From positions 124,001-188,000 of the forward strand of contig QBYF01000001.1 of NCBI GenBank assembly GCA_003282965.1: a stretch of DNA of 64,000 bases, in the 5' to 3' direction. Both the position numbers and the translations under genes were made by a program. The notes below the pieces were generated by a model, which had not been told where the DNA came from, did no database searches, and worked only from the letters and a program-made list of their open reading frames with translations. Below, piece by piece: positions 39,068 through 47,300 of this stretch; position 1 is the first letter of the stretch, and each line of letters begins with the position of its first letter. This stretch comes from Pelagibacteraceae bacterium AG-325-E13 (GTDB lineage: Bacteria; Pseudomonadota; Alphaproteobacteria; Pelagibacterales; Pelagibacteraceae).

Positions 39068-42000
39068 ATGCTCACTTCTGATAGGGAATTTAATAACATA
39101 AAAGTACATACACAATATTCAATTTGCGAAGGAGCTATTAAAATAGATGAACTAGCAAGTTATTGTAAGGCAAACAAGGTAAGAGCAATAGGACTTGCTG
39201 ATAGTTATAATTTATGTGGGGCTCTAGAATTTGCAGAAAAAATTAGCAAAGTTGGAACTCAACCATTAATTGGCACACAAATAAATCTATCAGTCGATAA
39301 TCTTATTGGTAAAATCACTCTATACGCTACCTCTGAACAGGGATATAAAAATCTAACAAAATTATCCTCTTTAAGTTATTTAAAAAAAAAAGATTCATTT
39401 GAACCCTACTGTGAAATTAATGATTTAACTTTAAATAATCGCGATTTAATAATTCTTACAGGTAATTATAATAATTTTTTTGGAAAATTATTTTATAAAA
39501 ATAAAACAAAACATTTTGAAAAAACAATAGAAAGTCTTAATTTTTCATTTAAAGACCGTTTATATATTGAAATTCAGAGACATGGTGAGTTAAAAGAAGC
39601 AAATTATGAGAATTATTTACTTACAATCTCTTCTAAATATAATTTACCACTAATTGCAAGCCAAGAAGTTTTTTATTTAAACTCAGATATGGCTGAAGCT
39701 CATGACGCCTTAGTTTGTATAGGAGAAAAACAATTTTTAGATGATCAAAATAGATTTCGCTATAGTGACCAACATTATTTAAAGAAAAGCGAGGAGTTAA
39801 AAAAAATATATAAAGATATTCCTGAAGCACTAGAAAATAATTACAATTTTCCGTTGAGATTTAGATTTAAACCAAAAAAATCAAAACCCATTTTACCTTC
39901 TATATCTGACAAAGAAAATATCTCTCCTGAAAATTTACTGAAGGATCAAGCAAGGAAAGGATTAGAAGAAAGATTAAAAAATTTTGTTTTTAAAAAAAAT
40001 ATAAATCAATCCACAAGTCAAATAAAAAAAATTTATGAAGATAGATTACTACATGAACTAGAAATTATTAATTCTATGAATTATTCGAGTTACTTTTTAA
40101 TTGTATCTGATTATATTAGATGGGCAAAAAAAAATTCAATTCCTGTTGGACCAGGTAGAGGTTCTGGAGCAGGTTCTTTAGTTGCTTATTCTTTAGATAT
40201 TACTGATCTTGATCCTATAGAATTTGATTTAATTTTCGAAAGATTTTTAAATCCTGATCGGATTTCAATGCCAGATTTCGATATAGATTTTTGTGAAGAA
40301 CAGCGAGATAGAGTTTTTGAATATTTAAAATCAAAATACAAAGGTGGAGTTGCTCACATAATAACTTTTGGTAAATTAAAAGCTAGAATGGCCCTTCGTG
40401 ATGTTGGTAGAGTACTGGGTCTATCTTATGGGCATGTAGATAAGATTTGTAAAATGGTACCTTTTGATCCATCAAGGCCTTTAACTCTTCAAGAGTCCAT
40501 TGATAGAGAACCTCGATTCAAAGAAGAAATAAAAAATAATAACAAAGTTCAAAAACTTATAGACCTTTCCCTCAAACTTGAAGGTTTAAATCGAAATATG
40601 GCAACCCATGCTGCTGGAGTAGTAATTGCAGGAAATAAACTAGCAGAACAATTTCCTCTTTACGTTGACCAGAGCTCAAACCTAATTCTTCCATCTACTC
40701 AATACGATATGTATTCTTCAGAGAATGCCGGACTAGTTAAATTTGATTTGCTAGGTTTAAAAACTTTGACAGTGATTAATAAAACTTTAAGAAGATTAAA
40801 TTTAAAAAAAATAAATTTGAATATTTCTAAAATTAATCTTGAAGATGAAAAAGTTTATAATCTTTTATCAACTGGTGAGACGACAGGTTTATTTCAATTA
40901 GAAAGCACAGGAATGAGAGAGTCAATTAAACAAATGAAACCAAATAAATTTGATGACATCATAGCTCTAGTTGCTCTTTACAGACCAGGCCCTATGAGTA
41001 ACATACCAGTTTATAATGATTGTAAAAATGGAATTAAGAAACCTGATTATATACATCCAACTTTAGAAAAAATTTTAAAACCTACTTACGGGATAATTAT
41101 CTACCAAGAACAAGTTATGCAAATAGCACAAACTCTGGCAGGTTTTACAGCAGGAGAAGCGGATATTTTAAGAAGAGCTATGGGGAAAAAGAAAAAAGCA
41201 GAGCTAGATAAACAAAAAGAAAGATTCATCAATGGCGCAATTAAAAACGGCATAAGTAAAGATGTAGCAAATTTTGTATTTACTAAAATAGAACCATTTG
41301 CTCAATATGGATTTAATAAAAGTCATGCAGCTGCATATGCATTAATTGCCTATCAAACAGCATTTTTGAAAACTTATCATAAAGAAGATTTTATAGCTGC
41401 TACAATGTCAACTGAGTTAACAAATACTTCGAAATTAAGAGAATTTGTTGAGGAACTAAGAAGGTTAAAAATTGAAATAGTTAGACCCAACATCAACAAA
41501 TGTTTTGCAGAATTTAAGGCAGAAAAAAACAAAATATTTTACGGTCTAGGAGCGATTAAAAATGTTGGTTTTGAAGCAATATCAAACATAGTAAATGAGA
41601 GAGAAAAAAATGGTAAATTTGAATCTTTAGTTGACTTTATTTATAGAGCGGACTCCAAAGATGTAAATAAATTACAATTAGAGGGATTAGTTAAGTCTGG
41701 GGTGTTTGATGAATTTGATAAAGACAGAAATAAAATTTTACAATCGATACCAAAAATAATTCAACAAATAAAAAATATTAATGATGATAAATTAAGTAAT
41801 CAGACAAATTTGTTTGATGATAGTAATGTAAAAGTTGGTTTCGATTTTATTCAGTCGAAAATTTGGACTAAAAAAGAACTTTTATTTGAAGAATTTAAGT
41901 CTCTAGGTTTTTATATTTCAGATCATCCCTTGAATGAATATGCCGAAATTTTTAATCAATTAAAAATAACTACATACAAAGACTTTTTAACCAATAGTGA

Positions 42001-42481
42001 TAGTGAAGCTTTGATTGCTGGGACTATTATGTCTATACAAGAAAAAAAGAGCGCTAAAGGTACTCCATTTGCTATTGTAAAATTTAGTGATAATAGAGGA
42101 GAATTTGAGTTATTTTTATTCGCTGAAGTTTTAATAAAGAATAGGGATAAAATTAAAGAATCTGAATCATTTGTTTTAACCTTACAAAAAGATAAATCTA
42201 TAACCGATATAGCTAAGAGAAGAATAAATCTTAGAAAAATACTTAGTTTAGACGATCTTATTAATAAACCGTACTCGAAAGTTACGATCGAATTAAAAGA
42301 TAGTTTCAACATAAATGAATTAAAAAAACTTTTAATACATGAAGGAAAAACCGAAATAAGTTTAATTATTAATAAAAAAAATCAAAGAATTCATTTTAAC
42401 CTAAAGAATTCAAGAAAATTTGATTATAATCAGTTAAAAGCAATAAAAAGTAAGGAATACGTAAAAAAAATAACTGTTTAG
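39068..42481 (+). CDS. dnaE: DNA polymerase III alpha subunit
   Basis: A 1137-residue replicative polymerase. The N-terminal PHP domain begins IKVHTQYSICEGAIKIDELA. The palm has the glycine-rich VGPGRGSGAGSLVAYSLDI and the catalytic aspartates in PDFDIDF (402-408). YQEQVMQIAQTLAGFTAGEA and GFNKSHAAAYALIAYQTA mark the fingers/thumb end, and an OB fold is near residue 985. Length is normal for DnaE1, and no mutagenesis-type partners are nearby. Confidence 0.98.
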   Translation: MLTSDREFNNIKVHTQYSICEGAIKIDELASYCKANKVRAIGLADSYNLCGALEFAEKISKVGTQPLIGTQINLSVDNLIGKITLYATSEQGYKNLTKLSSLSYLKKKDSFEPYCEINDLTLNNRDLIILTGNYNNFFGKLFYKNKTKHFEKTIESLNFSFKDRLYIEIQRHGELKEANYENYLLTISSKYNLPLIASQEVFYLNSDMAEAHDALVCIGEKQFLDDQNRFRYSDQHYLKKSEELKKIYKDIPEALENNYNFPLRFRFKPKKSKPILPSISDKENISPENLLKDQARKGLEERLKNFVFKKNINQSTSQIKKIYEDRLLHELEIINSMNYSSYFLIVSDYIRWAKKNSIPVGPGRGSGAGSLVAYSLDITDLDPIEFDLIFERFLNPDRISMPDFDIDFCEEQRDRVFEYLKSKYKGGVAHIITFGKLKARMALRDVGRVLGLSYGHVDKICKMVPFDPSRPLTLQESIDREPRFKEEIKNNNKVQKLIDLSLKLEGLNRNMATHAAGVVIAGNKLAEQFPLYVDQSSNLILPSTQYDMYSSENAGLVKFDLLGLKTLTVINKTLRRLNLKKINLNISKINLEDEKVYNLLSTGETTGLFQLESTGMRESIKQMKPNKFDDIIALVALYRPGPMSNIPVYNDCKNGIKKPDYIHPTLEKILKPTYGIIIYQEQVMQIAQTLAGFTAGEADILRRAMGKKKKAELDKQKERFINGAIKNGISKDVANFVFTKIEPFAQYGFNKSHAAAYALIAYQTAFLKTYHKEDFIAATMSTELTNTSKLREFVEELRRLKIEIVRPNINKCFAEFKAEKNKIFYGLGAIKNVGFEAISNIVNEREKNGKFESLVDFIYRADSKDVNKLQLEGLVKSGVFDEFDKDRNKILQSIPKIIQQIKNINDDKLSNQTNLFDDSNVKVGFDFIQSKIWTKKELLFEEFKSLGFYISDHPLNEYAEIFNQLKITTYKDFLTNSDSEALIAGTIMSIQEKKSAKGTPFAIVKFSDNRGEFELFLFAEVLIKNRDKIKESESFVLTLQKDKSITDIAKRRINLRKILSLDDLINKPYSKVTIELKDSFNINELKKLLIHEGKTEISLIINKKNQRIHFNLKNSRKFDYNQLKAIKSKEYVKKITV

Positions 42482-42485
42482 AAGG

Positions 42486-42513
42486 TTGATTTTTTATTTT
42501 GGTTGTATATATC
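42486..42513 (+). promoter_or_regulatory. Possible rpsB promoter
   Basis: TTGATT (42486-42491), a 16-base spacer and TATATC (42508-42513) follow the dnaE stop. They would start transcription near 42520, just ahead of the GC-rich structured segment before rpsB. The -35 box matches four to five of six positions and the -10 four of six. Confidence 0.35.
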
Positions 42514-42540
42514 AGTAAATAATTTCGCACACAGTTTTAA

Positions 42541-42593
42541 GGGCATTGCCCTCCCGGTCCATTAATTTGGAGTAGCTGTGGTGGATTAACCGG
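42541..42593 (+). ncRNA. Structured 5' leader of rpsB (candidate autoregulatory RNA)
   Basis: This 53-base stretch is much more GC-rich than its surroundings and sits directly before rpsB. It folds by eye into a short hairpin GGGC-att-GCCC (42541-42551) followed by a longer arm. In that arm CCGGT (42554-42558) pairs with ACCGG (42589-42593) and CCA (42559-42561) with TGG (42582-42584), leaving a 3'-side bulge ATTA and a purine-rich inner loop. S2 leaders that bind S2 and repress rpsB-tsf are known in other bacteria, and I recall an rpsB-leader candidate being proposed in Pelagibacter. Assignment to a named RNA family could not be tested. Confidence 0.6.
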
Positions 42594-42601
42594 AAAATAT
42601 T

Positions 42602-43351
42602 ATGAACGTACCTAAAATAGACATTAAACAATTATTAGAAGCGGGAGTACATCTAGGCCACAAAACTCTAAGATGGAATCCTAAAATGAAGCAGTACATT
42701 TTTGGAGAAAAAAATTCTATTCACATAATCGACTTAACACAAACAGTTGAATTTTTAAAAAACGCATTAGTGCAAGTTCATAAAACAATTTCAGGCGGTG
42801 GAAAAATTTTGATTGTTTCAACTAAAAAGCAAGCTTCGGAACAAGTTAGTGAATTGGCAAAAGAAACGGGACAATTTTTTGTAAATTATAGATGGCTTGG
42901 AGGAATGCTTACAAACTGGAATACAATACAAAATTCTATCAAAAGATTAAAAAAATTAAACGAGCAACTATCAAAAGAAAATGTTGGTTTTACAAAAAAA
43001 GAAATTTTAAAATTCAGCAAAGAGAAAGAAAAACTTCAAAGATCATTAGGTGGTATCGCAGACATGAAAAAAACACCTGATTTAATTTTCATTATAGATA
43101 CTAACATGGAGTCCCTAGCAGTTGCTGAAGCTAAAAAATTAAGAATTCCCATCATTGCTGTTTTAGATACTAACTCAGACCCGACTGGAATAAATTATCC
43201 TATACCAGGGAATGACGATGCAAGAAGATCTATAAATCTATATTGCGATTTATTAAAAAATACAATTAAAGATGCTGAAACTTTTATAGAAAAAACTGAA
43301 GTAAAAGAAGAAAAGAAATCAGAAAAAAAAACTGATAAAAAGAAAAAATAA
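42602..43351 (+). CDS. rpsB: Ribosomal protein S2
   Basis: A 249-residue small-subunit protein. [20 protein letters not shown] at the N-terminus, the coiled-coil insertion, [16 protein letters not shown] and [14 protein letters not shown] are conserved. The last ~20 residues are a Lys/Glu tail. First gene of the rpsB-tsf-frr block and preceded by the structured leader. Confidence 0.98.
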   Translation: MNVPKIDIKQLLEAGVHLGHKTLRWNPKMKQYIFGEKNSIHIIDLTQTVEFLKNALVQVHKTISGGGKILIVSTKKQASEQVSELAKETGQFFVNYRWLGGMLTNWNTIQNSIKRLKKLNEQLSKENVGFTKKEILKFSKEKEKLQRSLGGIADMKKTPDLIFIIDTNMESLAVAEAKKLRIPIIAVLDTNSDPTGINYPIPGNDDARRSINLYCDLLKNTIKDAETFIEKTEVKEEKKSEKKTDKKKK

Positions 43352-43368
43352 TCTCAATAAATTATCAA

Positions 43369-44235
43369 ATGCCAAATAAGGATCTATTAGATAACATCAA
43401 AAAACTTAGGGAATTAACTGGTGTTGGATTTAAGGATTGTAAATTAGCCCTAGATGAATCTGAAGGTGATATAGAAAAATCAGTAGAATTTTTAAGAAAA
43501 AAAGGAATTGCAAAAGCCTCTAAAAAGATGAGCAGAACTGCTTCAGAGGGTTTATCTTTAGTTAAAGAGAATAACAACGAGATATCTATTATTGAAATAA
43601 ACAGTGAAACAGATTTTGTTGCTAAAAACAAAGATTTTATCTCCTTCTGCAAAGAATTATCAGAAATAAATTTTTTAAATAAGGGAAATTTAGATAAAAT
43701 TAATGTTACACAAATGGGCAATGGTAACTTTGTAAAAGATAATTTAGTTAATCTAATTGCTAAAATAGGTGAAAAAATTACTATTAGAAGAACAAATTTC
43801 TTTAACAACAAACAAGGCTTAAATTTTTTTTATGTCCATTCTGCGATTGAAAAAAATATAGGAAAAATAATCTCAGTAGTTAAATTAGAGGGCTTAATTA
43901 AAGGAAAGAATGATGAAATTGGAAATAAGATTGCCATGCATATAACAGCCTCAAATCCTTTAGCAATTGATAAAGAAGGCATAAAAAAAGAAATTATAGA
44001 TAAAGAATTAGAAATAATTAAAGCAGAAATAACAAATTCAGGAAAACCAAAAGAAATGGCAGATAAAATATCAAAGGGTAAAATTGCTAAATTTATTAAT
44101 GATAATACTCTTCTAAATCAAGTATGGATAATGGATCCAAAAAAAAAGGTCTCTGATATACTAAAAGAGAACAAAGTTGACAAAGAAATTAAAGTATTAG
44201 ATTTTATTAGATATAAAGTTGGTGAAGGGGTTTAA
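43369..44235 (+). CDS. tsf: Elongation factor Ts
   Basis: A 288-residue nucleotide-exchange factor for EF-Tu. The N-terminal UBA-like module LRELTGVGFKDCKLALDESE (13-32) and VEFLRKKGIAKASKK, the ETDFVAKNKDF motif and the core dimerisation-type region are present. It lies 17 bases after rpsB. The gene following is frr; pyrH, usually next, is not here. Confidence 0.97.
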   Translation: MPNKDLLDNIKKLRELTGVGFKDCKLALDESEGDIEKSVEFLRKKGIAKASKKMSRTASEGLSLVKENNNEISIIEINSETDFVAKNKDFISFCKELSEINFLNKGNLDKINVTQMGNGNFVKDNLVNLIAKIGEKITIRRTNFFNNKQGLNFFYVHSAIEKNIGKIISVVKLEGLIKGKNDEIGNKIAMHITASNPLAIDKEGIKKEIIDKELEIIKAEITNSGKPKEMADKISKGKIAKFINDNTLLNQVWIMDPKKKVSDILKENKVDKEIKVLDFIRYKVGEGV

Positions 44236-44236
44236 C

Positions 44237-44797
44237 ATGAGTTCAGAATTTAATGAAAAAAGTTATTCATCAAAGATGGATAAAAGCATTCAATCTTTAA
44301 GAAAAGATATGTCTACTCTTAGAACAGGTAGAGCTAATTCAAACATGTTAGATACAATAAAAATAGATGTTTACGGACAACTTATGCCGATAGAACAACT
44401 CGGAACAATAAGTGTTCCTGAGGCTAGATTAATATCAATTCAAGTTTGGGATAAAGCGAATCTATCTTTAATAGACTCAGCAATTCAAAAATCAGAACTT
44501 GGTATTAACCCCCAGATAGATGGACAAATAATAAGACTAAGAATTCCTGATTTAACAGAGGAAAGAAGAAAAGATCTGATAAAAATTTTAAAAAATATGG
44601 GTGAAAAAGGAAAAGTTTCTATAAGAAATATAAGAAGAGAAGCAAATGAGGAATTAAAAAAAAAATTAAAAGATAAAAAAATCTCAGAGGATGAAAATAA
44701 AAATTTTGAAAAAAATATACAAAAATTAACTGATCTCAACATTGGCAATATAGATAAAATGTTGTCAGATAAAGAAAAAGAGATACTTCAGATATGA
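44237..44797 (+). CDS. frr: Ribosome recycling factor
   Basis: A 186-residue RRF, which splits post-termination ribosomes with EF-G. LRTGRANSNMLDTIKIDVYG, PEARLISIQVWDK and LTEERRKDLIKILK are diagnostic. The ATG at 44237 is chosen over an upstream TTG (44219) because AAGGGG (44225-44230) lies 6 bases before it and the length then matches the family. Its stop overlaps uppS by 4 bases. Confidence 0.97.
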   Translation: MSSEFNEKSYSSKMDKSIQSLRKDMSTLRTGRANSNMLDTIKIDVYGQLMPIEQLGTISVPEARLISIQVWDKANLSLIDSAIQKSELGINPQIDGQIIRLRIPDLTEERRKDLIKILKNMGEKGKVSIRNIRREANEELKKKLKDKKISEDENKNFEKNIQKLTDLNIGNIDKMLSDKEKEILQI

Positions 44798-45462
44798 ACA
44801 AACTCAACCATGTTGCCTTTATTATGGACGGTAATGGCAGATGGGGGCAGAGGAGAAATAAAGGAAGAAACTTTGGTCATTTTAATGGAGTCAAAACAGT
44901 AAAAAAAATTGTAGAGAAATCAATCAAATTAAGAATTCCGATAATAACGTTTTATGTTTTTTCAACTGAAAATTGGAAGAGACCTAAATCAGAAATTAAT
45001 TTCTTATTTCAACTAATAATAAATTATTTTAAAGAAGAATTAAATAAAGTTATCTCAAATGGAATAAAAGTAAATATCATTGGAAAACTTAATAGGTTAC
45101 CTAAAAAAATTAAAATTGTTCTCAAAGACGTTACAAAAAAAACGAAAAAAAATAAAAGGATAATTGTCAATTTAGCGATAAATTATGGTTCAAGGGATGA
45201 AATAGTTGATGCATTTAAAAGAGTAAAAAATAAAATAAATATTAAATCTTTAAGCAAAGCCCTTTATACAAAAAATATGGAAAATCCTGACATCTTAATT
45301 AGAACCGGAGGACATAAAAGGTTAAGCAATTTCATGTTGTGGCAATTAGCTTATACTGAGATATATTTTGTTGATAAATTATGGCCAGATTTTAACGGTA
45401 AGGATTTTGAGAAAATTACAAATAATTTTAAGAAAGTAAAAAGAAATTTTGGGTCAATTTAA
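44794..45462 (+). CDS. uppS: Undecaprenyl diphosphate synthase
   Basis: A 222-residue cis-prenyltransferase making the C55 carrier lipid for wall and lipopolysaccharide synthesis. FIMDGNGRWGQRRNKGRNFG near the N-terminus contains the catalytic Asp, with YVFSTENWKRP, NLAINYGSRDEIVDA, and PDILIRTGGHKRLSNFMLWQ typical of the family. Ends one base before the cdsA start. Confidence 0.97.
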   Translation: MNKLNHVAFIMDGNGRWGQRRNKGRNFGHFNGVKTVKKIVEKSIKLRIPIITFYVFSTENWKRPKSEINFLFQLIINYFKEELNKVISNGIKVNIIGKLNRLPKKIKIVLKDVTKKTKKNKRIIVNLAINYGSRDEIVDAFKRVKNKINIKSLSKALYTKNMENPDILIRTGGHKRLSNFMLWQLAYTEIYFVDKLWPDFNGKDFEKITNNFKKVKRNFGSI

Positions 45463-45463
45463 T

Positions 45464-46114
45464 ATGGAAAAAAACTTAAAAAAAAGAATCTTAACTTCAA
45501 TTGTGTTATTTTTATTCTTATTTTTTGCATTTATTAATAATTTTGTTCTAGGTTATTTATTAATGATAATTTCTATATTTTCTGTGCTGGAGTTTGTTAA
45601 AATGATGAAAATTTTTTTAAAAAATAATATAGCATTACAGTTATTATCTAATTTCGTATTTATATTTTATATTTTCTGCTTTAGCACAATAATACTTACC
45701 TTCTCGTTTTCTCTATCTACGAAAATGTTATTTTTCTTAATTCTACTAATTTGCATAGCTTCAGACATTGGAGGATTTGTCTTTGGTAAGACTTTTAAAG
45801 GACCAAAGTTAACAAAAATCAGTCCTAACAAAACAATTTCTGGCGTCGCAGGATCTTTAATTTTTTCTTCAGGACTAGCAATAATTTTAATTTATCTTTT
45901 TAACAAAAGTTTTGACCTCAACGTTGCAGTTATAGGACTTATCACTTCATTTGGCTGTCAAACAGGTGACTTATTTTTTTCTCTCTTAAAAAGAAAATCA
46001 TCATTAAAAGATACAGGAAATTTCCTACCGGGACATGGCGGTATACTAGATAGAATAGACGGAATCTTGATAGGCATACCAGTAGGATTCTTTAGTCTAT
46101 TAGTAATTTATTGA
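45464..46114 (+). CDS. cdsA: Phosphatidate cytidylyltransferase (short form)
   Basis: A 216-residue polytopic enzyme making CDP-diacylglycerol. The CdsA signature is complete: SLLKRKSSLKDTGNFLPGHG followed by GILDRIDG, and SDIGGFVFGKTFKGPKLTKI is present upstream. Start is ATG 45464; an in-frame TTG at 45449 lies inside uppS. It is shorter than typical (about 270), having lost N-terminal TM helices. Confidence 0.94.
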   Translation: MEKNLKKRILTSIVLFLFLFFAFINNFVLGYLLMIISIFSVLEFVKMMKIFLKNNIALQLLSNFVFIFYIFCFSTIILTFSFSLSTKMLFFLILLICIASDIGGFVFGKTFKGPKLTKISPNKTISGVAGSLIFSSGLAIILIYLFNKSFDLNVAVIGLITSFGCQTGDLFFSLLKRKSSLKDTGNFLPGHGGILDRIDGILIGIPVGFFSLLVIY

Positions 46115-46115
46115 T

Positions 46116-47300
46116 ATGAAAAAAAATATTTCAATTTTAGGATCTACTGGTTCTATTGGTTTAAATGTTTTAAATTTAATAAACAAAAAAAGATCTCTTT
46201 TTAGAATAAATATTTTAGCAGCAAATAAAAATTATAAATTAATTTGCGATCAAATTGTTAAGTATAAACCTAAAGTTTTTATCATAAGTGACTACAAGAT
46301 CTTTGAAAAAATTAAAAAAAAATTTATTAAAAAAAATATAATAATAATTAATAATCTTGAAAATCAAAGAAATTATTTAAACAAATCTGACATAACTGTA
46401 GCTGCAATTCCTGGAATTGCTGGCTTGAGACCGACTATTGAACTCACTAAAAAAAGTAAGAGAATTTTAATTGCAAATAAAGAGTCGATTATATGTGGAT
46501 GGAATTTAATAAAAAGTATTGCCTATAAAAATAATACTAAAATTATTCCAATAGACTCAGAGCATTTTTCCATTATGAAGTTATTAGAAAAACAGAATAT
46601 AAAAAATGTTAAAAAAATTTATCTTACTGCTTCGGGAGGTCCTTTTTTAAATTATAAGATTAATAAGTTAAAAAAGGTTAATCCTCAACAAGCAATTAAA
46701 CATCCAAAATGGAAGATGGGAAAAAAAATTTCTATAGACTCGGCAACATTGATGAACAAAATGTTAGAGTTGATTGAGGCTCATAAATTATTTTCAATCG
46801 ATCTTAAAAAAATTGATATCGTTATTCATCCCGAGTCCTTGGTTCATGCTATAATAGAATTTAAAAATGGACTCTTTAAGTTTATATATCATGAAACTAC
46901 TATGTTAATACCATTAGCGAACGCTATGTTTGGTCAAGATATTGATATTAATGATTACTTAAAACCCAAAAGAAACAGAAGTAATTCTGTATTTTTTAAA
47001 AATTTAAATTTTTTAAAAGTTGATATGAAAAGATTTCCGATTATAAAACTAAAGAGTAGAATAAATGAGCACATTTCTACGCCAATAATCATCAATGCGG
47101 CAAATGAAATATTAGTTGATCAATATTTGAAAGAAAAAATAAGTTTTAATACCTTTTATAAGTATCTAACACAGGTTCTAAACGATAGAAATTACAAGAA
47201 ATATGCTATAAAAGAACCTAAAAATATTGATCAAATATTTCAAGTAGATAAATGGTCAAGAAGTACAGTTTATAAAAAAATAAATTATAAAAATGCGTAA
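46116..47300 (+). CDS. dxr: 1-deoxy-D-xylulose 5-phosphate reductoisomerase
   Basis: A 394-residue NADPH-dependent enzyme of the MEP isoprenoid pathway. The nucleotide-binding ILGSTGSIGLNVLNLI (7-22), LIANKESIICGW, PIDSEHFSIMKLL, TASGGPFL and NPQQAIKHPKWKMGKKISID are conserved. It ends overlapping bamA by 8 bases, with no rseP between as often found. Confidence 0.97.
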   Translation: MKKNISILGSTGSIGLNVLNLINKKRSLFRINILAANKNYKLICDQIVKYKPKVFIISDYKIFEKIKKKFIKKNIIIINNLENQRNYLNKSDITVAAIPGIAGLRPTIELTKKSKRILIANKESIICGWNLIKSIAYKNNTKIIPIDSEHFSIMKLLEKQNIKNVKKIYLTASGGPFLNYKINKLKKVNPQQAIKHPKWKMGKKISIDSATLMNKMLELIEAHKLFSIDLKKIDIVIHPESLVHAIIEFKNGLFKFIYHETTMLIPLANAMFGQDIDINDYLKPKRNRSNSVFFKNLNFLKVDMKRFPIIKLKSRINEHISTPIIINAANEILVDQYLKEKISFNTFYKYLTQVLNDRNYKKYAIKEPKNIDQIFQVDKWSRSTVYKKINYKNA

